64,000 bases of DNA from Mucilaginibacter aquatilis. GTDB taxonomy: Bacteria > Bacteroidota > Bacteroidia > Sphingobacteriales > Sphingobacteriaceae. The notes under the pieces are model-generated. The model saw only the letters and a program-made list of their open reading frames with translations. It had not been told where the DNA came from and did not search any database. The stretch covers positions 186,001-250,000 of the forward strand of contig NZ_WQLA01000007.1 in the NCBI RefSeq assembly GCF_009755275.1, written 5' to 3'. A program made the translations under genes and the position numbers. The stretch's first letter is position 1; the number at the start of each line of letters is the position of its first letter. Positions 16,529 through 25,687 of the stretch are shown here, in pieces.

Positions 16529-18106
16529 ATGCGTCTATCATCTTCTATCAAACACTACCTGCTACTAACTGCAACTTGCATGACGCTTAATAAAGCAAGC
16601 GCACAAACCGTAGTTTTTAAAATTGACGCCCGGGCAACAGCACAAACCATTCATAATATCGGAGCATCGGGCTGTTGGTATTCAGAACCTATTGGCATGC
16701 ACTGGCCTGAAGCTAAGAAAGAGGAAATTGCAAAGCTGTTGTTTAGCAAAGGCATAACCAAGGATGGCAGCCCCGAAGGAATAGGCCTATCGGCATGGCG
16801 CTTTAACATTGGAGGTGGCAGTGCAGAGCAAGGCGAAAAAAGTGGCATCAAAGATCCGCTAAGACGGGTGGAGAGCTTTTTAAACAGTAATGGTACTTAT
16901 GACTGGAACAAACAGTTAGGCTATCAATGGTTTTTGAAAAAGGCTAAAACGTACGGCGTTGAAGACTTAATTGCTTTCTCAAACACGCCACCTGTGTGGT
17001 TCACAAAGAACGGGTTAGGTTATAAAACCGATAAAGATTTTATATCGAACCTAAAGCCGGACAAATACACCGCCTTTGCTTCATTTTTAGCCGATGTGCT
17101 GATTCATTTTAAAAAAGAAGGAGTCAACTTTAAATACATAAGCCCGATAAATGAGCCACAGTGGGATTGGTCGAATAAGTTTGGGGAAGGCAGCCAGGAA
17201 GGTAGTCCGTGGACAAACAAAGAGATTCACGATGAAATAGTTGCGCTTGACTCTGTACTTAAAGCGAAAAAACTACCCGTTTCAATTATGACAACCGAAG
17301 CGGCTATGCTTACCTATTTATATAAAACAGGTAAAGGTTCATATAGGCAAATTCAGGAATTATTTGGTGACGGTAGTCCGCAAAATATTAAAGGCCTAAC
17401 CCATGTACCTAATTTTGTAGCCGGGCATAGCTATTTTACTGAAAAAGGCGACAGCATGATGGTTGCTATAAGAAAACAACTGGCCGACACTACTGCCAGA
17501 TATGGAATTGAATACTGGCAGTCGGAGTATTCAATGCTTGATAATGGCTTTAGTGAATCGGCAACCGGTAAACGAAGCTCCATGGATTGCGCCTTGTTTT
17601 TAGCCAAAGTGATTAACCGCGATTTAACCATTGCAAACGCTGCTGCCTGGCACTTTTGGAACGCTTACGAACCCGGCCCCGCTAACATAGATACGCGGTA
17701 TTTCCTGATAGCATTGCATCCTGACAAAGGATTTAAAAACGGAAACTTTACTCCCGTAAAAAACCTATGGGCATTGGGCAACTACAGCCGGTTTGTAAGG
17801 CCCGGAATGCAAAGATTAAAAGTGAGTCGTAATGATGATATGGATGATGTTAAGGCTGGCCAGGATATTATGATTTCAGCTTTCAAAGATGGCAAAGGTC
17901 AGTTGGTTACCGTATTGATTAATTATACGCAACAGCCAAGAAAAGTAAAACTGGATATCCAACACTTTAACAAACACAGGCAGCTTAGCTCCTACGTTAC
18001 ATCGGCCGAGTCGGGTGATAATTTGAAGGCCGGCAAACTGCCCGTAGATGCAAACGCAATTGAACTCAAACCGCGATCGGTTACTACATTAGTTTACAAA
18101 AATTAA
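16529..18106 (+). CDS. Glycoside hydrolase family 30 enzyme, secreted
   Basis: A 525-residue protein with a signal peptide (MRLSSSIKHYLLLTATCMTL...ASA) and a GH30 (beta/alpha)8 domain plus side beta-domain. The acid/base glutamate is in SPINEPQW (Glu209) and the nucleophile in YWQSEYSML (Glu333). SAWRFNIGGGSAEQG and FSNTPPVWFTKNG are typical substrate-site loops. GH30 clan-A enzymes hydrolyse beta-1,6-galactan, beta-1,6-glucan, xylan or glucosylceramide. The SAWRFNIGGG style and the beta-galactosidases in this block favour a beta-1,6-galactan type, but that is not certain. It opens the plus-strand run of GH30, acyltransferase and GH89; a shared operator site lies after it at 18128. Confidence 0.82.
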   Translation: MRLSSSIKHYLLLTATCMTLNKASAQTVVFKIDARATAQTIHNIGASGCWYSEPIGMHWPEAKKEEIAKLLFSKGITKDGSPEGIGLSAWRFNIGGGSAEQGEKSGIKDPLRRVESFLNSNGTYDWNKQLGYQWFLKKAKTYGVEDLIAFSNTPPVWFTKNGLGYKTDKDFISNLKPDKYTAFASFLADVLIHFKKEGVNFKYISPINEPQWDWSNKFGEGSQEGSPWTNKEIHDEIVALDSVLKAKKLPVSIMTTEAAMLTYLYKTGKGSYRQIQELFGDGSPQNIKGLTHVPNFVAGHSYFTEKGDSMMVAIRKQLADTTARYGIEYWQSEYSMLDNGFSESATGKRSSMDCALFLAKVINRDLTIANAAAWHFWNAYEPGPANIDTRYFLIALHPDKGFKNGNFTPVKNLWALGNYSRFVRPGMQRLKVSRNDDMDDVKAGQDIMISAFKDGKGQLVTVLINYTQQPRKVKLDIQHFNKHRQLSSYVTSAESGDNLKAGKLPVDANAIELKPRSVTTLVYKN

Positions 18107-18127
18107 CCTATTGCTCAAAATATGTGG

Positions 18128-18150
18128 CTTAATCGTTTAAGTAAAAAGCT
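18128..18150. promoter_or_regulatory. Copy A of the shared operator-like motif
   Basis: CTTAATCGTTTAAGTAAAAA (18128-18147) is the most divergent of four copies of one motif. The others are at 27533, 31467 and 36611. It lies 150 bases upstream of the acyltransferase-GH89 pair. A LacI-type regulator is the likely binder because of the central CGTTTwCG/CGTAAA symmetry. Confidence 0.5.
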
Positions 18151-18299
18151 CGGGGTGTGCATTGTTTATTGCAGTATATTGTAAGAAATTAGCATGCATT
18201 AGCCGGCCAGGGCTTGCTGCTTCAATAAACCTATTTTGCCTTCAAGAAGCTTTACAACTTTGTAATAATTTTAAACTCTAATTTAATTTAAATGCGCTC

Positions 18300-19508
18300 A
18301 TGTCTACGCCGGTATCATCTGTGTTAAAACCCGAAAGGCTCCGTTCTCTTGATGCCATCAGGGGTTTTGATATGTTTTGGATTATCAGTGGCGAAGAAAT
18401 ATTTCACGGATTGGCAGAGGTTGTTCAGCATAAATATCATTTATACCGAAATCCGGTTAACTGGCAAATAAGCACCAACTCCAATTTATCATTCATTGAA
18501 CGCCTTATACTGGGCTTAAGCAATCAGTTACATCACAGCGTATGGAACGGTTTTACTTTTTATGACCTTATTTTTCCGCTTTTTATATTTATAGCAGGTA
18601 TATCAATGCCATTTGCCTATAAAAACAAAACGCAATTTATTGTCGATGGCCAGGTAAAGCATCAGGTTTACAGCCGTTTAATAAAGCGCACCTTATTACT
18701 TGTACTATTTGGCATATTGGTAAATGGTGCTCTCCAATTCAAAGGTTATGAGCATACCCGCTTTGCAAGTGTTCTAGGGCGTATAGGCCTCTCCTGTTTC
18801 TTTGCAGCACTTATTTATTTAAATTTCAGCTTAAGAGCACAAATAACGTGGTTCATTGGTCTGTTAGCCGGTTATTGGGCAATGTTATTATTTATACCCG
18901 TACCGGGTCACGGCGCTTATGTACTTACCCCCGAGGGCAGTTTAACAAGTTATATTGATCAGCTATTTTTACCGGGCAAGCTACACCGCACCGTTTACGA
19001 CCCCGAAGGTATTTTAGGCACTATCCCCGCAGTAGCAACGGCATTACTTGGTGTATTTACCGGCACGCTACTTTCCATGCAAGCACATAACTTAACGCCT
19101 GTACGTAAGCTGGTATACCTCACGGTTTCGGGTTTGATTTTGCTAGGTTTAGGTTCCTTATGGAATATTTGGTTACCAATCAATAAAACCTTATGGACAA
19201 GCTCATTTGTACTTTACGCAGGTGGATGGAGCTTGCTGCTGTTTGCACTTTTTTATGGTGTAATTGATGTTGCCGGCTTTGCTGCCTGGAGTAAGCCATT
19301 TACCTGGATTGGTATGAATTCCATACTTATATACCTTACTGCACATGGCATGCTCAACCTGGTATCATCGTCGGAGTTTTTTTTAGGAGGTGCACTAAAG
19401 TTCATAGATCCGGATTGGCACCGGCCCGTGTTGTGGACAGGTGTCTTACTCATACAACTATGGCTTTTGCGTGAACTATCAAACAGGAAAATATTCTTAA
19501 AATTATAG
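18300..19508 (+). CDS. HGSNAT-like acyltransferase (DUF5009), integral membrane
   Basis: A 402-residue protein with about ten membrane helices. It resembles heparan-alpha-glucosaminide N-acetyltransferase and the bacterial NagX/DUF5009 family. RLRSLDAIRGFDMFW opens it, and HHSVWNGFTFYDLIFPLFIFIAGIS matches the conserved His-containing loop of the human lysosomal enzyme in order and spacing. Such enzymes move an acetyl group across a membrane onto an amino sugar. The next gene, 43 bases on, is a GH89 alpha-N-acetylglucosaminidase. In lysosomal heparan breakdown the human pair acts in just this order: acetylate, then cleave. An ancestral-type acyltransferase with another sugar substrate is equally possible. 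Confidence 0.8.
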   Translation: MSTPVSSVLKPERLRSLDAIRGFDMFWIISGEEIFHGLAEVVQHKYHLYRNPVNWQISTNSNLSFIERLILGLSNQLHHSVWNGFTFYDLIFPLFIFIAGISMPFAYKNKTQFIVDGQVKHQVYSRLIKRTLLLVLFGILVNGALQFKGYEHTRFASVLGRIGLSCFFAALIYLNFSLRAQITWFIGLLAGYWAMLLFIPVPGHGAYVLTPEGSLTSYIDQLFLPGKLHRTVYDPEGILGTIPAVATALLGVFTGTLLSMQAHNLTPVRKLVYLTVSGLILLGLGSLWNIWLPINKTLWTSSFVLYAGGWSLLLFALFYGVIDVAGFAAWSKPFTWIGMNSILIYLTAHGMLNLVSSSEFFLGGALKFIDPDWHRPVLWTGVLLIQLWLLRELSNRKIFLKL

Positions 19509-19551
19509 CAAATACAACAATCATTATACAACCAACAAGCACTTTACATAC

Positions 19552-21762
19552 ATGAATTTCAGTTTCAAAAAAGTATTTTTTGCATTCACCGGCCTGCTTA
19601 TATCCTGCATGGCGATGGCACAAACGGTAGAAAGTGAAAGCTATGCACTCATTAAAAGATTGCTGCCTGCCCATGCCAAAAGTTTTGTTGTAAAAAAAAT
19701 TAACACAACTAATAAAGACGCTTTCGAAGTAGAAAGCGCCGGAAATAAAATTGTGCTTGGAGGAAACAATGGTGTAGCTATTGCTTCGGCTTTATATTAT
19801 TATTTAACTGAATATGCGCATTGCCAGGTAACATGGAATGCAAGTAATCTTAACCTGCCTGCCGTTCTTCCAAAGGTTCCGCAAAAGGTAAAAAAATCAT
19901 CGCCTTACCAGTTACGCTATTACCTTAACTATTGCACTTTCAACTACAGCATGAGCTGGTGGGACTGGGCACGGTGGGAAAAAGAGATTGACTGGATGGC
20001 CCTGCATGGCATAAATATGCCCCTGGCTATTACGGGCGAAGAATATACCTGGTATTTGGTGTACAAGGAAATGGGCTTCACTGATGAAGATTTGAAAGGA
20101 TTCTTTACAGGGCCAGCTTACTTTTCATGGTTTTGGATGGGCAACATGGATGCATGGGGCGGACCGCTGCCACTCAACTGGATGCGTACACATTTTGACC
20201 TGCAAAAAAAGATTTTACAGCGGCAACGTGCGTTGGGCATGAAACCAGTTCTACCTGCCTTTACGGGTCACGTGCCTCCAGCTTTTAAAAATCGTTTTCC
20301 GGATGCAAAGCTTAAAACCACTAACTGGCAAAACGGCTTTGCCGACACGTACATTCTTGATTCGGAAGACCCTTTATTCGCCCGCATAGGTAAACTTTTC
20401 TTAGAAAAACAAACCAAGTTACTGGGCACGGATCATTACTACTCGGCCGATACGTTTAATGAAAACGAACCACCGTATGATGATCCTGAAAAGCTTGGCA
20501 AATTAAGTGCCCGTGTTTACGACGGCATGCGTCAGGCCGATCCTAAGGCAGTTTGGGTGATGCAGGGCTGGCTGTTTTACAGCGACAGAAAATTTTGGCG
20601 TGCGCCGCAAACTGAGGCTTTGCTTAAAGCTGTTCCGGACGATAAAATGATTATTTTGGACTTAGCAACAGAAATTGAACCGATTTGGAAAAGAACAAAA
20701 GCGTTTTACGGTAAACCCTGGATATGGTCGATGCTTAACAATTTTGGTGGAAACACCAACTTATTTGGTCGGTTAGACAGTGCTGCAATTAAACCTTCAA
20801 TGGCCTTAAAAGACCCTAACAGTGGTAAACTTACAGGCATAGGCCTAACCATGGAAGGTATAGAGCAAAACCCGGTAATTTATGAACTGTTTACTGACAA
20901 TACCTGGACCAGCGAGGCTATCAACCTAGACAAGTGGCTGCCACGCTACATCAGAAATCGTTATGGTGCAACTGATCCATTAACTTTAAAAGCATGGAAT
21001 ATTTTGCGTAACACCGTGTATTCGGTACCTAAAGACAAGTATATACGTGACGGTGCGGAATCAATTATACAGGCGCGCCCAACCTTAGATAGCGCCACGC
21101 GCTGGGCAAAAACCAAACTAAACTACAACGCTAAAGATTTACTACCTGCCTGGGATGCGTTAATTAAATCCTCAGCAAAATACAGCAAGAGTGACGGTTT
21201 TAAATATGATTTGGTTGACATAACCAGACAAGTGCTGGCAAACTATGCTTTAACAGTTCAAAGAGATATGGTTACGGCATATAAAAATAAAAATGTAGCC
21301 GAATTCAACCGCCAATCGGCTCAGTTTTTAAGCCTAATAGATGACATGGACCGTTTACTTGGCACACGTAAAGAGTTTATGCTGGGCGAGTGGATAAACA
21401 CCGCACGTGCCTGTGGCGTTACACCACAAGAAAAGGCATTGTACGAACAAAATGCCAAAGACCTCATTACCCTTTGGGGAGACAAGGATTGCCCTTTAAA
21501 TGAGTATGCCTGCAGGCAATGGAATGGCTTGCTATCCGACTTTTACAAGCCTCGGTGGAAACAATTTATTGATGAGCTTACCTTAGACCTACGCGGACAA
21601 AAAAGCATGGATTACAAAGCCTTTACCAGCAAAATTAAGGATTGGGAATGGGCGTGGGTAAACGCAAGGAAAGATTACCCGGCAACGCCTAAAGAAAATA
21701 CCATAACTGTTGCAACCCAACTTCACAGTAAATACTGGTCGGCAATAAATAAGGCTAATTAA
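19552..21762 (+). CDS. Alpha-N-acetylglucosaminidase, glycoside hydrolase family 89
   Basis: A 736-residue secreted enzyme with a signal peptide (FAFTGLLISCMAMAQ). The three NAGLU parts are present: an N-terminal mixed domain, a central TIM barrel from about residue 115 (SPYQLRYYLNYCTFNYSMSWWDWARWEKEIDWMALHGINMPL, split here by motif), and an all-helical C-terminal domain. The two catalytic glutamates are expected in ADTFNENEPP (about residue 302) and GIGLTMEGIEQNP (about residue 434), both intact. The substrate would be a terminal alpha-linked GlcNAc, as in heparan, some mucin O-glycans or bacterial glycans. It ends the GH30/acyltransferase/GH89 run and is followed by a hairpin and a terminator. 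Confidence 0.92.
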   Translation: MNFSFKKVFFAFTGLLISCMAMAQTVESESYALIKRLLPAHAKSFVVKKINTTNKDAFEVESAGNKIVLGGNNGVAIASALYYYLTEYAHCQVTWNASNLNLPAVLPKVPQKVKKSSPYQLRYYLNYCTFNYSMSWWDWARWEKEIDWMALHGINMPLAITGEEYTWYLVYKEMGFTDEDLKGFFTGPAYFSWFWMGNMDAWGGPLPLNWMRTHFDLQKKILQRQRALGMKPVLPAFTGHVPPAFKNRFPDAKLKTTNWQNGFADTYILDSEDPLFARIGKLFLEKQTKLLGTDHYYSADTFNENEPPYDDPEKLGKLSARVYDGMRQADPKAVWVMQGWLFYSDRKFWRAPQTEALLKAVPDDKMIILDLATEIEPIWKRTKAFYGKPWIWSMLNNFGGNTNLFGRLDSAAIKPSMALKDPNSGKLTGIGLTMEGIEQNPVIYELFTDNTWTSEAINLDKWLPRYIRNRYGATDPLTLKAWNILRNTVYSVPKDKYIRDGAESIIQARPTLDSATRWAKTKLNYNAKDLLPAWDALIKSSAKYSKSDGFKYDLVDITRQVLANYALTVQRDMVTAYKNKNVAEFNRQSAQFLSLIDDMDRLLGTRKEFMLGEWINTARACGVTPQEKALYEQNAKDLITLWGDKDCPLNEYACRQWNGLLSDFYKPRWKQFIDELTLDLRGQKSMDYKAFTSKIKDWEWAWVNARKDYPATPKENTITVATQLHSKYWSAINKAN

Positions 21763-21795
21763 TACGAAAAGCTTTGTAATTTCCACATGAAACCC

Positions 21796-21835
21796 AGCAA
21801 GCATTTGATGCGGAATTAACTGTCAAATGCTTGCT
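21796..21835. other. Long intergenic hairpin after the GH89 gene
   Basis: AGCAAGCATTTGA (21796-21808) and TCAAATGCTTGCT (21823-21835) form a perfect 13-bp stem with a 14-base loop. No T-run follows, so it is not a standard terminator. It may protect the 3' end of the mRNA or be a palindromic repeat element. Confidence 0.55.
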
Positions 21836-21900
21836 TCTAAAGCTGATCACACATTGATATAAAATACGATTAAAGCTCAACCGAGCATTTCTATAAAAAC

Positions 21901-21938
21901 AAAAGGGCCGGCTAACACTTAGTTAACCGGCCCTTTTT
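21901..21938. terminator. Bidirectional terminator between the GH89 and GH29 genes
   Basis: AAAAGGGCCGGcTAAC and GTTAaCCGGCCCTTTTT form a long GC-rich stem with one mismatch and a 5-base loop, with A and T runs on the two sides. It serves the convergent genes ending at 21762 (+) and 21954 (-). Confidence 0.85.
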
Positions 21939-21953
21939 GTTTTGCTTATTTAG

Positions 21954-23585
21954 TTAAACTACTGCGCCTTCTATTTTAAGTACGTAAGCCATAGTCCCGG
22001 GTGCCTCGGCAGGTAACTGTACTTTAAGCCCCTGACCGCTTTGCTCAAATTTTAAGCTGCTGCCGTTTGCTATAAGCGTAACCCTTTCAACTTTACCACC
22101 GGCTCCAACACTTTTAATGTTTATTTGGTTGCCGTCTTGTGGCCAGCCCAATAAAATAGCATACAACGCATTGTTTTTAGTAGTAAACCTAATATCACCG
22201 GCTTTATAAACCGTGCCTTCGTTATAACCTTGTTCTTTTAATGGCTTAACGTTTTCCATTGCTGGTCCTTCGCCAAAAACTTTCCATGGCCTGGTGCCAT
22301 AAATGGCTTCACCATTTTGCTTGGTCCATGCAGTAATTTGCTGTACAATTGCACGTTCCTTTACATCAATGGTACCATTGCCTTTTACCGGTACGCTAAG
22401 CAGCAAGTTGCCGTTTTTGCTCACCACATCGGCCAGCATATGAACTACGGTAGCCGCCGATTTGTACTTGTTGCCATCGTAAACACGCTTATCATAATGC
22501 CAGTTGCCAATGCAGGTACAGGTTTGCCAAGGCAAAGGCTCAATACGGTTACTATGCCCACGTTCAATATCCCAAACTATACATTTGCGTTGCTGCTCGT
22601 CAAGTATTTTGCCGGTAATTACGGCCTCCATTTTACCATGCTTTTTCAAGCTGTTATTGTACATGTGAGCAGCAATTTTCAACCCCACATCACTAACAGG
22701 CCATAGCGGTAGCGCTGTATCATCAAAATACACCAAATCAGGATCATAGTTGTCAAGTAAAGCCAACGTCCTTTTCAAAAACTTTTCATTATAAGCTTTT
22801 GACGGAATGCTTGCACCGTCCTTCCAATCCCATTGTTGCAAACCGTCTTTGTAAGGCGCGCTTAAAGGATGCCTTTGTGAGTAAAGCTCTTGTGGGTCGT
22901 ATCCCTCCCACCATTTGCCTTTACCATCAGCTTTTTGAATATTACCATCGTAATGTACACCAGCCATAGGGCCTGTTTTATCTGCTCCTTGCGATGGTTC
23001 ATACCAGGTCCAGGTGTGAGCTGCATGAACACTTACCCCAAAGCGCAAACCATTATCACGTGCTGCTTTCTCCCACCCTTTAATCAAGTCCTTTTTAGGC
23101 CCAATGTTGGTTGAGTTCCACTTTTGGTATTTATTAGGATATAGGTCAAAATTATCATGGTGATTGGCTAGCGCCACAAAATACTTTGCGCCAGCCTCTT
23201 TATATAACGATACCAGTTCGGCCGGGTCCCACTTATCTGCCTTCCATTCGTTAATCACATCCTTAAAGCCAAATTTTGATGGGTGGCCGTAAGTTTTAAG
23301 GTGGTATTTATAAGCCGAACTACCTTCCTCGTACATCCCCTTTGCGTACCAGTCGCCATATTCCGGCTGGCATTGCGGACCCCAGTGTGCCCATAAACCA
23401 AATTTTGCATCACGAAACCAATCCGGAACCTGGTATTGTTCCAATGAATTCCATGACGGTAAAAAAGGTCCTTTTGCCATGCCATCATAGGCCAGGCCCG
23501 AACCAATGGTTTGCGCCTGTAACTTAGCAAGGTAAAGGGATGCAGCACCTGTTAACGTGCCTTTAATCAAACTTCTTCTCTTCAT
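21954..23585 (-). CDS. Alpha-L-fucosidase, glycoside hydrolase family 29
   Basis: A 543-residue enzyme. The N-terminus MKRRSLIKGTLTGAASLYLA looks like a twin-arginine (Tat) signal. The GH29 barrel shows PDWFRDAKFGLWAHWGPQC, NHHDNFDLYP, and the nucleophile region DLVYFDDTALPLW. The fucosidase motif KNGNLLLSVPVKGNGTID lies near the end, followed by a small beta-domain. It removes alpha-linked L-fucose from glycans outside the cytoplasm. It is the third minus-strand gene after the SSS symporter and GH35 genes but sits behind a 236-base gap with a possible own promoter. The released fucose would match the FucP cassette at 13.2-15.9 kb. Confidence 0.92.
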   Translation of the reverse strand: MKRRSLIKGTLTGAASLYLAKLQAQTIGSGLAYDGMAKGPFLPSWNSLEQYQVPDWFRDAKFGLWAHWGPQCQPEYGDWYAKGMYEEGSSAYKYHLKTYGHPSKFGFKDVINEWKADKWDPAELVSLYKEAGAKYFVALANHHDNFDLYPNKYQKWNSTNIGPKKDLIKGWEKAARDNGLRFGVSVHAAHTWTWYEPSQGADKTGPMAGVHYDGNIQKADGKGKWWEGYDPQELYSQRHPLSAPYKDGLQQWDWKDGASIPSKAYNEKFLKRTLALLDNYDPDLVYFDDTALPLWPVSDVGLKIAAHMYNNSLKKHGKMEAVITGKILDEQQRKCIVWDIERGHSNRIEPLPWQTCTCIGNWHYDKRVYDGNKYKSAATVVHMLADVVSKNGNLLLSVPVKGNGTIDVKERAIVQQITAWTKQNGEAIYGTRPWKVFGEGPAMENVKPLKEQGYNEGTVYKAGDIRFTTKNNALYAILLGWPQDGNQINIKSVGAGGKVERVTLIANGSSLKFEQSGQGLKVQLPAEAPGTMAYVLKIEGAVV

Positions 23586-23695
23586 AAATAACTATGCTTT
23601 AACAAAATTGCGCACCAAAAACAAAGCTTCGATTATCGGGTACTCGTTTTTTTGAGGTTTGCTGATTCAATTAGTGATTACTCAATTGGCTTTTT

Positions 23696-23703
23696 CAAAA
23701 CTA
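23696..23703 (-). promoter_or_regulatory. Possible -7 element of the GH29 gene
   Basis: CAAAACTA on the plus strand reads TAGTTTTG on the minus strand and matches TAnnTTTG, 111 bases upstream of the ATG. The only TTTG nearby (23720 to 23717) leaves a spacer of 13, so the -33 element is doubtful. Confidence 0.3.
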
Positions 23704-23821
23704 GTTGAAGCACGTACAAAATCATTGATAATAACTGACCACGATATGTAAAAATCCGACTTTTATATTTGATGGAAGTAATTATCGCAACAGGGTAAAA
23801 CTGCGATTATAAAGCAACTTG

Positions 23822-25648
23822 CTATTTTCTTACCTCGTCTAAAATCGGCTTATCTAACGCACTTAATATATCAACTTCGGGCTTCAGTAATTCTAAAACC
23901 TCAATGCTGTTGTTCCCTTTTTTCAGCCACTCTGCCGGCAAATAAAGCGTTTGCTGCGGACCAATGCTCCAGTATTTTCCTAAGTTATGACCATTAACCC
24001 AAACCACGCCTTTGCCCCAACGGCGCATATCAAGGTAGGTATCGGCCAACTTATTTAATTTGAAACTTCCTTTGCGAACTACAGGCGAAGTAACGCCTGC
24101 AGAAGTAGTTTTTGTAAACGACTTTGTATCAGTAAAAGGCAGGCTGTACATTTGCCAACCGTTTACTTCCTTACCTGCATAGGTAACACTTTGGGTAATG
24201 CCCTTTTTGTTTTGCAATAAATACTTACCAAAGTTTATACGGCCCATGTTTTCAACCAAAATATCAATTACAGCTTCGCCTGCCGGAAGGGTTACGTTTA
24301 AGCTATCTTGTTTCAGCCGACGATCTAAGGTACCTATCGCTTTACCATTGACCATAATAACAGCATAATCACGCAGCTCTTTTAACGCCAGTATTCCACT
24401 GGTTCCGCCTTTCATTTTAGTGCGATAAAGCACATAACCGTAGTCCTGTTTTAAATCTTCAAATGTAAGTGGTGTTTTATTAGTCACCGGCACAGGCAGG
24501 TTACTCAATAACGCCGCCGAGCTTTTTAAACTAAATGTTGGTATAGTGATGGCTAGCTTGGCAGCGGGCACCTCGGGCAGGTTTACATTCTTGGGCAAAT
24601 ACTTTTTAATTACCTCTCTGAACTTTACAAATTTGGGCGTTGCGTTACCCGCTTCATCTAACGGAGCATCGTAATCATAACTACTTATTTGAGGCTCGAA
24701 ACCTGTTTTATCTTTATAGTTTGAACCGTTCATGAAGCCGCGGGTGGTGCCTCCATGAAACATATACATGTTTATTGACATTCCGGCTGCCAGTACCGAA
24801 TCTAACCTTCCGGCGTAATCTTCCGCAGGTATAGTGTGGTGTTTGGTTCCCCACCAGTCAAACCAAGCCGGGTACCATTCGGCAATATAATACGGCCCTT
24901 TGCCGCTATGGTAAGCATTAACAAGTTCTTTAACTTTAGCCGGTTTATCAAGTCCGTTAACGGCAGGCATCAGGCCCGGCAAATGACCATCTTTAACATC
25001 ATTAGCAGGATCACAGGTGTACAATATGCCATCAAACCCTGCTTCTTTAAAAATACGCTGGTTAATGGCTAAATAGTCTTTATCATTACCATAAGAGCCG
25101 TATTCGTTTTCAATTTGAACCATTAGTATATTGCCGCCGTGGTTCACCTGTAATGGCGCTAACCTTTTTCCCACTTCCTTTATGTAAGTGTGATATTCAT
25201 TAAGGTATTGCGCTTCCTTGCTTCGCACTTCCAGTCCTTTTTCATTTTGTAACCAATACGGATAACCGCCAAACTCCCACTCGGCGCATACATAAGGGCT
25301 TGGTCTTAAAACTACCCATAAGCCTTCCTGGCGTGCAATGTTCACAAACTCAACTATGTCGTTGTTCCCCGTAAAATTAAACACACCTTTTTGAGGCTCA
25401 TGTACGTTCCAGAAAACATAAGTTCCTATAGTGTTCAAACCCATTGCTTTGGCCATCTTCATTCTTGATCTCCAGGCTTCGCGTGGCACACGTGGGTAAT
25501 GAATTTCCCCGCTAATCATTTGAAAAGGCTTCCCATCAAGCAAAAAATCAGTATTGCCTAAAGCAAATGTGTGTGCCTGCTTTTGTGCAAATGCGCCATA
25601 ACAGCACACGCAAAGCAGCAGTGTTAAACAACGTATATATTTATTCAT
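23822..25648 (-). CDS. Beta-galactosidase, glycoside hydrolase family 35
   Basis: A 608-residue secreted enzyme with a signal peptide (LLLCVCCYGAFAQ). The TIM barrel covers about residues 25-340 (MISGEIHYPRVPREAW, the hallmark of GH35). The acid/base is Glu182 in QIENEYGSYG and the nucleophile is Glu257 in YIAEWYPAWFDWWG. C-terminal beta-sandwich domains carry jelly-roll motifs (WGKGVVWVNGHNLGKYW). It cleaves terminal beta-galactose. It starts 39 bases after the SSS symporter gene, so transporter and enzyme are coupled. The likely source is a galactan or a galactose-capped glycan also trimmed by the GH29 fucosidase. Confidence 0.94.
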   Translation of the reverse strand: MNKYIRCLTLLLCVCCYGAFAQKQAHTFALGNTDFLLDGKPFQMISGEIHYPRVPREAWRSRMKMAKAMGLNTIGTYVFWNVHEPQKGVFNFTGNNDIVEFVNIARQEGLWVVLRPSPYVCAEWEFGGYPYWLQNEKGLEVRSKEAQYLNEYHTYIKEVGKRLAPLQVNHGGNILMVQIENEYGSYGNDKDYLAINQRIFKEAGFDGILYTCDPANDVKDGHLPGLMPAVNGLDKPAKVKELVNAYHSGKGPYYIAEWYPAWFDWWGTKHHTIPAEDYAGRLDSVLAAGMSINMYMFHGGTTRGFMNGSNYKDKTGFEPQISSYDYDAPLDEAGNATPKFVKFREVIKKYLPKNVNLPEVPAAKLAITIPTFSLKSSAALLSNLPVPVTNKTPLTFEDLKQDYGYVLYRTKMKGGTSGILALKELRDYAVIMVNGKAIGTLDRRLKQDSLNVTLPAGEAVIDILVENMGRINFGKYLLQNKKGITQSVTYAGKEVNGWQMYSLPFTDTKSFTKTTSAGVTSPVVRKGSFKLNKLADTYLDMRRWGKGVVWVNGHNLGKYWSIGPQQTLYLPAEWLKKGNNSIEVLELLKPEVDILSALDKPILDEVRK

Positions 25649-25687
25649 AATATTCTTTGTTAATTTAGAAGACCTCAGTAGACTTGC

